In this document: one piece after another, positions 6,396 to 13,248 of the stretch
Position numbering within the stretch: position 1 is the stretch's first letter
Layout: each line of letters starts with the position of its first letter
From: Coprothermobacter sp.
GTDB lineage: Bacteria; Coprothermobacterota; Coprothermobacteria; Coprothermobacterales; Coprothermobacteraceae
Length of the DNA stretch: 27,938 nt
Direction: 5' to 3'
NCBI GenBank assembly: GCA_003476705.1
Contig: DMVM01000144.1
Location: forward strand, 679-28,616
Program-made: the position numbers and the translations under genes
Notes under the pieces: model-generated
The model's input: the letters and a program-made list of their open reading frames with translations, nothing else
Told to the model about the DNA's origin: nothing
Database searches by the model: none

Positions 6396-7072
6396 TTTTT
6401 ACATATTAATATTCACACACTGGCACCCTGAAAAATCTTCAGTCCAAAATACGGTACACAGTATTGGGAACGAAACTCGGATGAACCAAGTGCTATTGAT
6501 CGGGTCTTTCTGAAGAATATGGAGAAATAGCACATATTAGCTGTTGACAATGTGAAAAATATGCACATTTTTAACTGCGGGACTTTTTAGAAAGAGTGAT
6601 CCACACCCGTAAAGAGTTTTGATATCAAAAGCAAAGAATCTACGCAACAAGTCCTACAGAGCGGTAGTGAAGATTAAGCACAAAATACCCAAAAGTGCGA
6701 AACCATTCACAGCCTTCTAACAATCGTGCACGAGGCAAATAACCCCGATTCCAGTAGGCCTCGAGTGCTCGACTATTGACATGAGGGCGACATCATGGCT
6801 CTTATTATTGGCATACATCATCAGGAACATCTAATCAAATGTGCAACCAAGTATTCTTTCAACCGTTGTAGCTCGTGTGCTTTTCGCCAGTAAAGAATTA
6901 AGAAAAAAAAGTGTACGATTTGCATGCTCTTTGGAGAGGCTGGTACGAAACAGACTATATAGATTTCCTAAAGGAACGTAGAAAACGCATAGCAGCAATT
7001 GTAGAGAGAGGATTCCAAAGTTTGTAGCAAACCTCTATTCCACATTAAGTAAAATCGACCCTGCAATATCTC
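6396..7072. other. Long gap with only decayed coding traces
   Basis: No intact gene was found between the aco promoter and the rbs terminator. On the plus strand, short frames with protein-like composition occur: 6619-6720 (ends KIPKSAKPFTAF, stop) and 6911-7027 (VYDLHALWRGWYETDYIDFL then KERRKRIAAIVERGFQSL, stop). A stretch in a third frame lies between them (about 6780-6890, HEGDIMALIIGIHHQ). They may be pieces of one frameshifted gene, but I cannot name its family. No tRNA, repeat or insertion-sequence end was recognised. Confidence 0.4.
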
Positions 7073-7107
7073 TAAAAGAAGCGGCCCCTACTTACCAAAG
7101 GGGCCGC
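7073..7107 (-). terminator. Rho-independent terminator of the rbs operon
   Basis: A perfect 8-base stem GCGGCCCC/GGGGCCGC (7081-7088 with 7100-7107) and an 11-base loop is followed on the minus strand by TTCTTTTA. It lies 26 bases after the rbsB stop. Confidence 0.9.
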
Positions 7108-7133
7108 CACACTTTGACCAGTGATGCCGTTCT

Positions 7134-8078
7134 TTAGTCCAATGTATCCACGTTATCCTTTGTTATTAGCTTTAAGTCGACAGGTATGTAAGTTGGTACC
7201 TCTTCACCTTTGAGCACTTTGTCAGCATATTCAACACCCAAAGATCCTATTCTATCTGGCTGCTGAGCCACCGTTGCTGCCATTTTCCCGTCTTTTATAG
7301 CCTGCAAAGCGTCATCAATTGCGTCAAAACCAACTACCATGATCCCCTGCCGTCCAGCAGATTCAATTGCTTGGATAGCACCCAGTGCCATTTCATCGTT
7401 TTGTGCGAATATAGCATCTATTTCAGGTTGCGCTTGCAAAATGTTTTGCATAACAGTCATTCCTTTGGTCCTATCAAAGTCCGCTGGCTGGGAAGCCACA
7501 AGATCAATTTCTGTGCCTTCTATGGCCTCCATGAAACCCTTGCCTCTATCTCTTGCAGAAGACGCACCAGGTATACCCTCGAGTTGCACCACTTTGCCTT
7601 TCCCGCCGAGCTGCTGGACAATGTATTCACCAGCCATCTTGCCACCTGCTACGTTGTCAGATGCTATGTGGGTCACCACTTCTCCGCCGTTGGCTCCTCT
7701 GTCCAAAGTAATGACAGGTATATTAGCATCATTTGCCAGCTTTACAGCATTGGCTACAGCATCGCTGTCAACGGGGTTTATGAGCAGTAGACTGATTCCT
7801 TGCTGAAGAACATCTTGAACATTTGAATACTCCTTGGAAGAATCATTCTGAGAATCAAGCACAATGAGCTCATAGCCTAACTCATCAGCTTTCTGCTGAG
7901 CTCCGTCCCTTAGAGTCACAAAGAATGGATTGTCCAAAGTGGAAATCACAATTCCAATCTTCTTCTCTTGCTGACCTTCTTCAGGTGTTGTGCCTCCAGT
8001 GCAACCCACGACCAAGACTGCCACAAGGAACAACGACACCAGTACTCCAAGTACCCTCTTCACGCTCTTCCTTTCCAT
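7134..8078 (-). CDS. rbsB: Ribose ABC transporter substrate-binding lipoprotein
   Basis: A 314-residue periplasmic-binding-protein type 1 (RbsB family) lipoprotein. The N-terminus is KR-rich, then a hydrophobic stretch ends at VLVVGC, a lipobox with Cys26, so the mature protein is lipid-anchored outside the membrane. The sugar-binding-protein core begins [15 protein letters not shown] and includes [38 protein letters not shown] and [10 protein letters not shown], all typical for ribose binding proteins. The start at 8078 is chosen because AAGGAGG lies nine bases before it; an ATG seven codons upstream encodes the ribosome binding site itself. It is the last gene of the operon, behind rbsC and followed by a strong terminator. 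Confidence 0.94.
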   Translation of the reverse strand: MERKSVKRVLGVLVSLFLVAVLVVGCTGGTTPEEGQQEKKIGIVISTLDNPFFVTLRDGAQQKADELGYELIVLDSQNDSSKEYSNVQDVLQQGISLLLINPVDSDAVANAVKLANDANIPVITLDRGANGGEVVTHIASDNVAGGKMAGEYIVQQLGGKGKVVQLEGIPGASSARDRGKGFMEAIEGTEIDLVASQPADFDRTKGMTVMQNILQAQPEIDAIFAQNDEMALGAIQAIESAGRQGIMVVGFDAIDDALQAIKDGKMAATVAQQPDRIGSLGVEYADKVLKGEEVPTYIPVDLKLITKDNVDTLD

Positions 8079-8126
8079 GTTTCCGTACCTCCTTTTCATC
8101 TTTTATTAACTTTTTGAAGCCGCAAT

Positions 8127-8156
8127 GGTACTACATCCCGAAAAGGGATTACTACC
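8127..8156 (-). repeat. Hairpin in the rbsC-rbsB junction
   Basis: ATCCC (8135-8139) and GGGAT (8145-8149) flank a GAAAA loop, and outer GGTA (8127-8130) and TACC (8153-8156) extend it across an internal loop. It overlaps the rbsC stop codon. Such elements often stabilise upstream or downstream mRNA so that the binding protein is made in excess; that is inference here. Confidence 0.45.
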
Positions 8157-9096
8157 TTTTCCTCCTGTCGATTAACACTGCAACCAGTATTACAATGCCC
8201 TTTATTAGCTGCTGATAGTACGAGGAGACGTTAAGTAAGTTAAGTCCATTGTTTAACACGCCAATGATTAGACCTCCAATAATAGTCCCAACTACGCTTC
8301 CTTGTCCTCCAGACAAACTAGTACCGCCCAGTACAACAGCAGCTATGGCATCAAGCTCTGCGCCATTACCAGCATTGGGTGAGGCAGAATCAAGCATAGA
8401 CGTAACTATCATACCTGTCAATGCAGCGGTGAAACCGGACACGGCATATACTAGAAGCTTTATATAATCTGTTTTTATCCCAGATAACTTAGCTGCTTTC
8501 TCGTTACTACCCGTGGCATATATGTAACGCCCAGTAGCTGTCTGGGTCAAAACATTGTACGCGATAATAAAAACAACGAATAATATGATTACAGGAACCG
8601 GTATAGATAGTATTTTGCCCTGCCCGAGAAAACCGAAAGCTGTACCCAAGTTTGATTTAGGACGCCCGCCTGAGTAGACCAGCGTCGCCCCTCTAGCCAT
8701 AGTCATCATAGCCAACGTAGCAATAAACGGTGGAACATTTCCTTTTGTTACCGACAGGCCATTAACCAAGCCCAAAACAGTTCCTATAACCAGGCCAATA
8801 AGAATAGCAATCCATACGTTAAGTCCGGAATGGATCATACCAGCCGTTACCATTCCAGAGAACGCCAGTACTGAACCCACGGAAAGATCTATGCCACCGG
8901 TTAGAATCACAAATGTCATTCCTATGGCCATAACTGCATTCAACGATGTTTGAGTCAAAACGTTTAGGATATTACCCCACTTTAGAAAACGCGGAGAGAG
9001 TATACTCAAGACTATACAAAGACCAAGAAGACCGATAACCGATTGCATTCCTCTCAAGAAAACTGACCAGTCTCTTTTCTTAGTTTCCTTCACCAT
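8152..9096 (-). CDS. rbsC: Ribose ABC transporter permease
   Basis: A 314-residue BPD_transp_2 family permease, near the usual RbsC length, with about eight to ten hydrophobic segments from residue 15 to the C-terminus. Family landmarks are TFVILTGGIDLSVGSVLAF near residue 60, GLVNGLSVTKGNVPPFIATLAM, GRYIYATGSNEKAAKLSGI (cytoplasmic coupling loop) and DAIAAVVLGGTSLSGGQGS. The ATG at 9096 follows GGGGGGTTTGG and overlaps the end of rbsA by 17 bases; the frame is open upstream but inside rbsA. It forms the membrane channel of the ribose importer with RbsA and RbsB. Confidence 0.93.
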   Translation of the reverse strand: MVKETKKRDWSVFLRGMQSVIGLLGLCIVLSILSPRFLKWGNILNVLTQTSLNAVMAIGMTFVILTGGIDLSVGSVLAFSGMVTAGMIHSGLNVWIAILIGLVIGTVLGLVNGLSVTKGNVPPFIATLAMMTMARGATLVYSGGRPKSNLGTAFGFLGQGKILSIPVPVIILFVVFIIAYNVLTQTATGRYIYATGSNEKAAKLSGIKTDYIKLLVYAVSGFTAALTGMIVTSMLDSASPNAGNGAELDAIAAVVLGGTSLSGGQGSVVGTIIGGLIIGVLNNGLNLLNVSSYYQQLIKGIVILVAVLIDRRKR

Positions 9097-10588
9097 CCAA
9101 ACCCCCCGTACTGATGGCATAACGCATAATTTTTTCTTGTGTGGCCTCACTGTCTTCTAAACATCCCGTAATTTTTCCTTCGTGCATTACCAGAACTCTG
9201 TCACTTATTCCCAGTATTTCGGGTAGTTCAGAAGAAATCATGATTATCGCAATGCCATTTTCCTTGAGTTCGTTGATCAAGTTGTAGATTTCCACCTTGG
9301 CTCCTACGTCTATTCCACGCGTGGGTTCATCCAAAATCATTATCTTGGGTTGAGTCATGAGCCATTTCCCAACGAGAACTTTCTGTTGATTACCACCACT
9401 CAAATTCTCAACTGTCTGAGAAATGGAGGGGGTCTTTATTCTCAGGCGTTGCACATAGTCACTTACGGTTCGGGTTTCCTTACGCGTATCCACTTTGCCA
9501 AGCAAACGCGTGAACGCTTTGAGGATTGTCAACGTCATATTGTAGGAAACACTTTTATCCAAGAAGAGCCCTTCCTCTTTTCGATCCTCCGTCAAATAAA
9601 CAATCCCTGCCTCTATGGCAGCACTTGTGGATGTAAGATTTAGTTTTTTTCCCTGTATGAAAATTTCACCGCTGTATCTGTAGACACCAAATAATGTTTT
9701 TCCAAGCTCGGTACGTCCCGCTCCCACAAGCCCTGCTATGCCAAGAACCTCACCTTTTCTAAGCTCAAAACTTATATCATGTAACAATCCTGAAACACTT
9801 AAGTTACGCACCTCAAGAACAACATCACTGACAGGAACTTTTACTTTAGGAAACTTTTCTTTTAGTTCTCTACCAACCATCATCTTGATGAGTTCATCAG
9901 TACTAGTTTCAGCAACGACCTTTGTTCCAATGTATTTACCATCTCTCAGAACTTCAACTCTGTCAGCAATCTCCATTATTTCCTCTATCTTGTGGCTAAT
10001 GAGAATGATGCCTTTGCCTTCACACTTTAATGCCTGGATGATCTTGAAAAGGTTCTGAACCTCATCAGTAGTCAAAGCGTCTGTGGGCTCGTCCATGATG
10101 ATTATTCGGCAGTCCATCGAAAGGACCTTGGCTATTTCCACCATTTGCTGCTCTGCAACACTAAGCGTTTTGACAATTCTTTCAACATCAATGTCAACCC
10201 CGAGTCGATTTAATAACTTCTTGCTTTCTTGCTTCAAATATGATTTATCAATACGCTTGGTAACAGAATCTCTTTTCTCTCTACCCAAAAAAATGTTTTC
10301 ATAAACTGTTAAGTCAGGTATAAGGTTGAGTTCCTGATGTATTATGCCTATGCCGAGCTTCATGGCATCCCATACATTCCTGATGTCCACGATGTCACCA
10401 TTTATTTTTATTTGGCCCTTATCCATGGTGTATACGCCACTCAGGATTTTCACCAGAGTGGACTTCCCGGCTCCGTTTTCTCCCAGCAATGCCAAGACTT
10501 CTCCACTGTCAAGGGTAAGACATACATCATCAAGAGCCGTCACACCCGGAAATTTCTTGCAAATACCCATCATTTCGAGAAGTGGCAT
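9080..10588 (-). CDS. rbsA: Ribose ABC transporter ATP-binding protein (two ATPase domains)
   Basis: A 502-residue duplicated ATPase of the sugar-importer (RbsA/MglA) class. Domain 1 has Walker A GENGAGKSTL near residue 36, the atypical signature LSVAEQQMVEIAKV and Walker B IIIMDEPTDAL. Domain 2 has the expected degenerate Walker A GLVGAGRTEL, the signature LSGGNQQKVLVGKWL and Walker B IMILDEPTRGIDVG. The length equals the family norm. The ATG at 10588 directly abuts the rbsD stop, and its end overlaps rbsC by 17 bases, so translation of the transporter genes is linked. It supplies energy for ribose import. Confidence 0.95.
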   Translation of the reverse strand: MPLLEMMGICKKFPGVTALDDVCLTLDSGEVLALLGENGAGKSTLVKILSGVYTMDKGQIKINGDIVDIRNVWDAMKLGIGIIHQELNLIPDLTVYENIFLGREKRDSVTKRIDKSYLKQESKKLLNRLGVDIDVERIVKTLSVAEQQMVEIAKVLSMDCRIIIMDEPTDALTTDEVQNLFKIIQALKCEGKGIILISHKIEEIMEIADRVEVLRDGKYIGTKVVAETSTDELIKMMVGRELKEKFPKVKVPVSDVVLEVRNLSVSGLLHDISFELRKGEVLGIAGLVGAGRTELGKTLFGVYRYSGEIFIQGKKLNLTSTSAAIEAGIVYLTEDRKEEGLFLDKSVSYNMTLTILKAFTRLLGKVDTRKETRTVSDYVQRLRIKTPSISQTVENLSGGNQQKVLVGKWLMTQPKIMILDEPTRGIDVGAKVEIYNLINELKENGIAIIMISSELPEILGISDRVLVMHEGKITGCLEDSEATQEKIMRYAISTGGLDGEGN

Positions 10589-10984
10589 TTAGAAGACCAC
10601 CCCTGATCTCAGGATGATGTTGCAATAGGGCGTGTATTCGCCAGTACGAACCACTGCTACACATTCCTTAGTCATAACCTTTAACTCTTCATGAGAGACT
10701 TCTTTAATCGGTATATTGCCTAAAATCTTGACCAATTCTGCATAAGTCTCTGGACTCTTTTCCTTCATCTCACTGGCTATAATGGCTTCTTCCACGCAAA
10801 GTTCGGAGAGTATAACTCTTAAAGTATCCAGGAATCTTGGTATGTCACGAGTTAAAGCCAAATCTATTCTTTCAACACCTTTAGGTATTGGCAAGCCACT
10901 ATCTGCAATAGCTATGGTGTCTGTGTGCCCCATGGAGGCAATGACCTTTGACAGTCTCGAGTTGATCAAATTTGTCTTTTTCAC
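10589..10984 (-). CDS. rbsD: D-ribose pyranase
   Basis: A 131-residue RbsD, the enzyme interconverting pyranose and furanose forms of ribose so that the kinase gets its substrate. The conserved segment GHTDTIAIADSGLPIP starts at residue 19, with catalytic His20. The C-terminus has VRTGEYTPYCNIILRSGV, typical of the RbsD/FucU family active site. The start is GTG at 10984, which overlaps the rbsK stop as GTGA. The length matches the family. Confidence 0.94.
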   Translation of the reverse strand: MKKTNLINSRLSKVIASMGHTDTIAIADSGLPIPKGVERIDLALTRDIPRFLDTLRVILSELCVEEAIIASEMKEKSPETYAELVKILGNIPIKEVSHEELKVMTKECVAVVRTGEYTPYCNIILRSGVVF

Positions 10985-11883
10985 AGTTCTCTCCTCCTTA
11001 GAAATTCCTCCACTTCCTCATAAGTGGGTATGGATTCCTGGGCTCCGAGCCTGGTTACCGTTATGGCACCTACTGCGTTTGCGAATTTCATAGCTGTTCC
11101 AATGTCTTCGTGCCGACCTAAAGCCGTTAGTAAACCACCGATGAACGCATCCCCTGCAGCCGTTGAATCTATGGCATTAACTTTAAAGCCCTCCACGGAG
11201 ATTTCCTGATTTGCATCTTTGTATAAACAACCTTCTGAGCCCAAAGTAACAACAACTGCTTTCGCTCCCATTTTCAGTAGTTTTCTTGCCCCTTCAAGTA
11301 CGTTGCTTTCATCAGTCAATAAAGCAAGCTCAGTTTCATTCGGGATTATTAAATCAACCATGGTACAAACATACTCAGGGAGAGGCAAAGCAGGCGCAGG
11401 GTTCAATACCACTTTCGTATTCAAATTATGTGCCAGTTCAATAGAAGCTATCACGGTTTCCACAGGAATTTCCATCTGCAAAACTACAAAATCCGATGAC
11501 TCAATTTCTCCTTTGAACGATTCAACCCAACCTATATCCAACTTATAATTTGCACCTGGGTAGACAACTATGGTGTTATTTCCCTGTGAATCTACAGTTA
11601 TGAAAGCATTGCCAGTGGAATCATCCACCTTCTTTATGGAGAAGTCTGGAATACGATCTTTGGGTAAATTGTCAAGGAGTACTTCACCTGAAGCGTCGTT
11701 GCCCACCGCTCCCACCATTAGTACCTCAGCACCAAGTCTTGCCAAAGCAACAGCTTGATTTAAACCCTTCCCTCCTGGACTTGTACGTAAGCGAACTGCT
11801 GGAACAGTTTCACCTTTTGAAGGAAGATGGTCCACATCCATGGTGAAGTCCATATTCATACTGCCGATAACAACGGCCTTCAT
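10981..11883 (-). CDS. rbsK: Ribokinase
   Basis: A 300-residue PfkB-family sugar kinase that phosphorylates ribose at O5. The N-terminus MKAVVIGSMNMDFTMDVDHLP, the SPGGKGLNQAVALARLGA motif near residues 34-51 and the anion-hole/catalytic-base motif DSTAAGDAFIGGL (catalytic Asp in AAGDAF) are all present, as is the VVTLGSEGCL nucleotide segment. Its ATG overlaps the rbsR stop by one base (TGATG) and its stop overlaps rbsD, consistent with a single coupled operon. The neighbours (RbsD and the transporter) make ribose the most likely substrate. Confidence 0.94.
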   Translation of the reverse strand: MKAVVIGSMNMDFTMDVDHLPSKGETVPAVRLRTSPGGKGLNQAVALARLGAEVLMVGAVGNDASGEVLLDNLPKDRIPDFSIKKVDDSTGNAFITVDSQGNNTIVVYPGANYKLDIGWVESFKGEIESSDFVVLQMEIPVETVIASIELAHNLNTKVVLNPAPALPLPEYVCTMVDLIIPNETELALLTDESNVLEGARKLLKMGAKAVVVTLGSEGCLYKDANQEISVEGFKVNAIDSTAAGDAFIGGLLTALGRHEDIGTAMKFANAVGAITVTRLGAQESIPTYEEVEEFLRRREL

Positions 11884-12890
11884 CAGATCACCTTCTTAAC
11901 AGAATTTCTAATTATCAACTTTGGTTTTAAAGTGATAACCGTATCTTCAACTGGTCTTCCCTCTATGAGTTTGATTAGCAGTTCAGTTGCTACCTCACCC
12001 ATTTGGTAGCAAGGTTGCGCCACAGTAGTTAGCTTTGGTTCCACATATTTGGCCATGGGTATGTCATCAAATCCGGTAACAGAAACATCCTCAGGAATTC
12101 GAAAACCTGCCCCTTTAAGTACCTCCATGGCACCAATTGCCATGATGTCGTTAGCACAAACGACGGCAGTGAAGTCCCTTCCCCTTTTAAGAAGCTCTAA
12201 TACGCCTTCACTGCCTCCTGAAATCTTGTAGTTTCCTTCCACTACGAGTTCCTTATCCAAAAATAATCCAAAATCTTTCAAAGCCTGCTCAAAACCTGCA
12301 TATCTGTACATGGAGTTAGGGCTCTCATGTGGTCCACCTATGTAAGCAATTTTCCTGTGACCCATTTCAAGAACATAGCGTGTGATTTCGTACATGCCTT
12401 CATAACCGTCGGTATACACACCAGGCAGTTTCTCATCATAAAAGTGACGATCCAGTAAAACAAATGGCATTTTGTAATCTCTTAGTTGTTTCACGTGCTT
12501 GAATACAGGCATGCTACTACTTGTGAAGACTATGCCATCGACACATTTCGACTTGAGTACCCTGATATAAAGTTCTTCTTTATCACTGCGGTCATCAGTG
12601 TTGCAAAGGATAATATTGTACCCGTGTTTATTTGCCGTGTCTTCTACTGCCCTTGCAATCTCTGGGAAAAAGGGATTTGTAATATCTGGAAGAATTAAGC
12701 CCAAAGTGTTCGTTCTTCTGGTTACTAGACCTCTGGCAACCCTGTTGGGCTGGTAATTCAGATGTTCCACTACCTCCAAAACTCTTTGTCTGGTCTCCTC
12801 ACTGACACCTTCAGGTTTGTTGTTAAGAACCCTGGATACCGTGGTAATGGAGACATTTGCCAGTCTTGCAACGTCCTTAATAGTTGCCAT
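11883..12890 (-). CDS. rbsR: LacI-family regulator of the ribose operon
   Basis: A 335-residue LacI/GalR-type regulator. The helix-turn-helix is at residues 3-23 (IKDVARLANVSITTVSRVL), followed by the hinge helix NYQPNRVARGL and a periplasmic-binding-protein-like effector domain from about residue 62 (LGLILPDITNPFF) to the end. The first gene of the rbs operon, with GGGAGGGGAAAGA before its ATG. A 20-base LacI-type operator lies 37 bases upstream, just after the -10 of the operon promoter, so autoregulated repression relieved by ribose is likely. Symbol assigned from context. Confidence 0.9.
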   Translation of the reverse strand: MATIKDVARLANVSITTVSRVLNNKPEGVSEETRQRVLEVVEHLNYQPNRVARGLVTRRTNTLGLILPDITNPFFPEIARAVEDTANKHGYNIILCNTDDRSDKEELYIRVLKSKCVDGIVFTSSSMPVFKHVKQLRDYKMPFVLLDRHFYDEKLPGVYTDGYEGMYEITRYVLEMGHRKIAYIGGPHESPNSMYRYAGFEQALKDFGLFLDKELVVEGNYKISGGSEGVLELLKRGRDFTAVVCANDIMAIGAMEVLKGAGFRIPEDVSVTGFDDIPMAKYVEPKLTTVAQPCYQMGEVATELLIKLIEGRPVEDTVITLKPKLIIRNSVKKVI

Positions 12891-12926
12891 TCTTTCCCCT
12901 CCCTTCTTCCACTTCTTTACGAAAAC

Positions 12927-12946
12927 GTTAAACGAAAACGTTTAAC
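12927..12946 (-). promoter_or_regulatory. LacI-family operator of the rbs operon
   Basis: GTTAAACG-AAAA-CGTTTAAC is a perfect dyad with 8-base arms and a 4-base centre. The half-site AAAACGTT occurs a second time (12922-12929 and 12935-12942), 13 bases apart, so two regulator dimers could bind side by side. It starts three bases after the -10 box and covers the likely transcription start. Confidence 0.8.
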
Positions 12947-12949
12947 TAC

Positions 12950-12979
12950 ATTTTAAAGTACAGTTCGCCTACTTGTCAA
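12950..12979 (-). promoter_or_regulatory. Promoter of the rbs operon
   Basis: On the minus strand a perfect -35 TTGACA (12974-12979) is followed after 18 bases by TAAAAT (12950-12955); TTAAAA with 17-base spacing is an alternative register. It precedes rbsR by about 60 bases. Confidence 0.75.
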
Positions 12980-13013
12980 TAGCTGAGGGCAGATAAGAAG
13001 CAAAATTTGTTTT

Positions 13014-13169
13014 TTGTTTGTCTTTTTCCCTAAGTTAATAACTTCCATACGTTGCCAAGTGGAGTGGGACGACAAGACCAAAACGATAACAATCTTGTAC
13101 CCTTCCTATTAAGACTAATTTAGGGGATAGTCGTTATCTCGGGGAGAGGCCTTTCCTCTCCCCTTTTTG
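13014..13169 (+). ncRNA. Candidate terminated small RNA or leader attenuator upstream of the protease gene
   Basis: A possible promoter (TTGTTT at 13014-13019, TAATAA at 13036-13041, 16-base spacing) is followed by foldable sequence and the strong terminator at 13141-13169, with no ORF of note. ACAAGA (about 13072-13077) pairs with TCTTGT (13092-13097); GGG/CCC flanks extend it. The loop base run GATAAC (13085-13090) can pair with GTTATC (13133-13138), which itself sits in a short GATA/TATC hairpin next to the terminator. It does not match an RNA family I recognise. It could be an independent small RNA or a regulatory leader of the downstream protease gene. Confidence 0.4.
13141..13169 (+). 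terminator. Strong rho-independent terminator with no gene directly upstream
   Basis: A perfect 9-base stem GGGGAGAGG/CCTCTCCCC with a CCTTT loop, followed by TTTTTGTTTTT. The rbs operon runs the other way and the protease gene starts 80 bases downstream, so this must end a plus-strand transcript that begins in the preceding 200 bases. Confidence 0.85.
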
Positions 13170-13202
13170 TTTTTCTTAAAAACACCTTGAACCTGGATGT
13201 AA

Positions 13203-13211
13203 TGCTAAAAT
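13203..13211 (+). promoter_or_regulatory. Possible extended -10 promoter of the subtilase gene
   Basis: TGCTAAAAT (TAAAAT at 13206-13211 with upstream TG) lies 37 bases before the ATG and after the terminator. TTGAAC at 13187 is only 13 bases upstream of the -10, too close for a normal -35. Confidence 0.4.
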
Positions 13212-13248
13212 GTTCGCATTGGTACACAAGAAAGAGAGGTAAAGGGGG

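Noticed and set aside
6425..6441. TGGCAC-like sigma-54 promoter element near the aco leader, since many acetoin operons use sigma-54 and AcoR
   Set aside because: TGGCAC at 6421-6426 lies on the plus strand, faces away from the operon, and lacks the TTGC partner at the needed spacing.
6600..7027. Restriction-endonuclease (DUF262/GmrSD-like) pseudogene
   Set aside because: The charged C-terminal fragment only vaguely recalls such proteins; not enough to assign a family.
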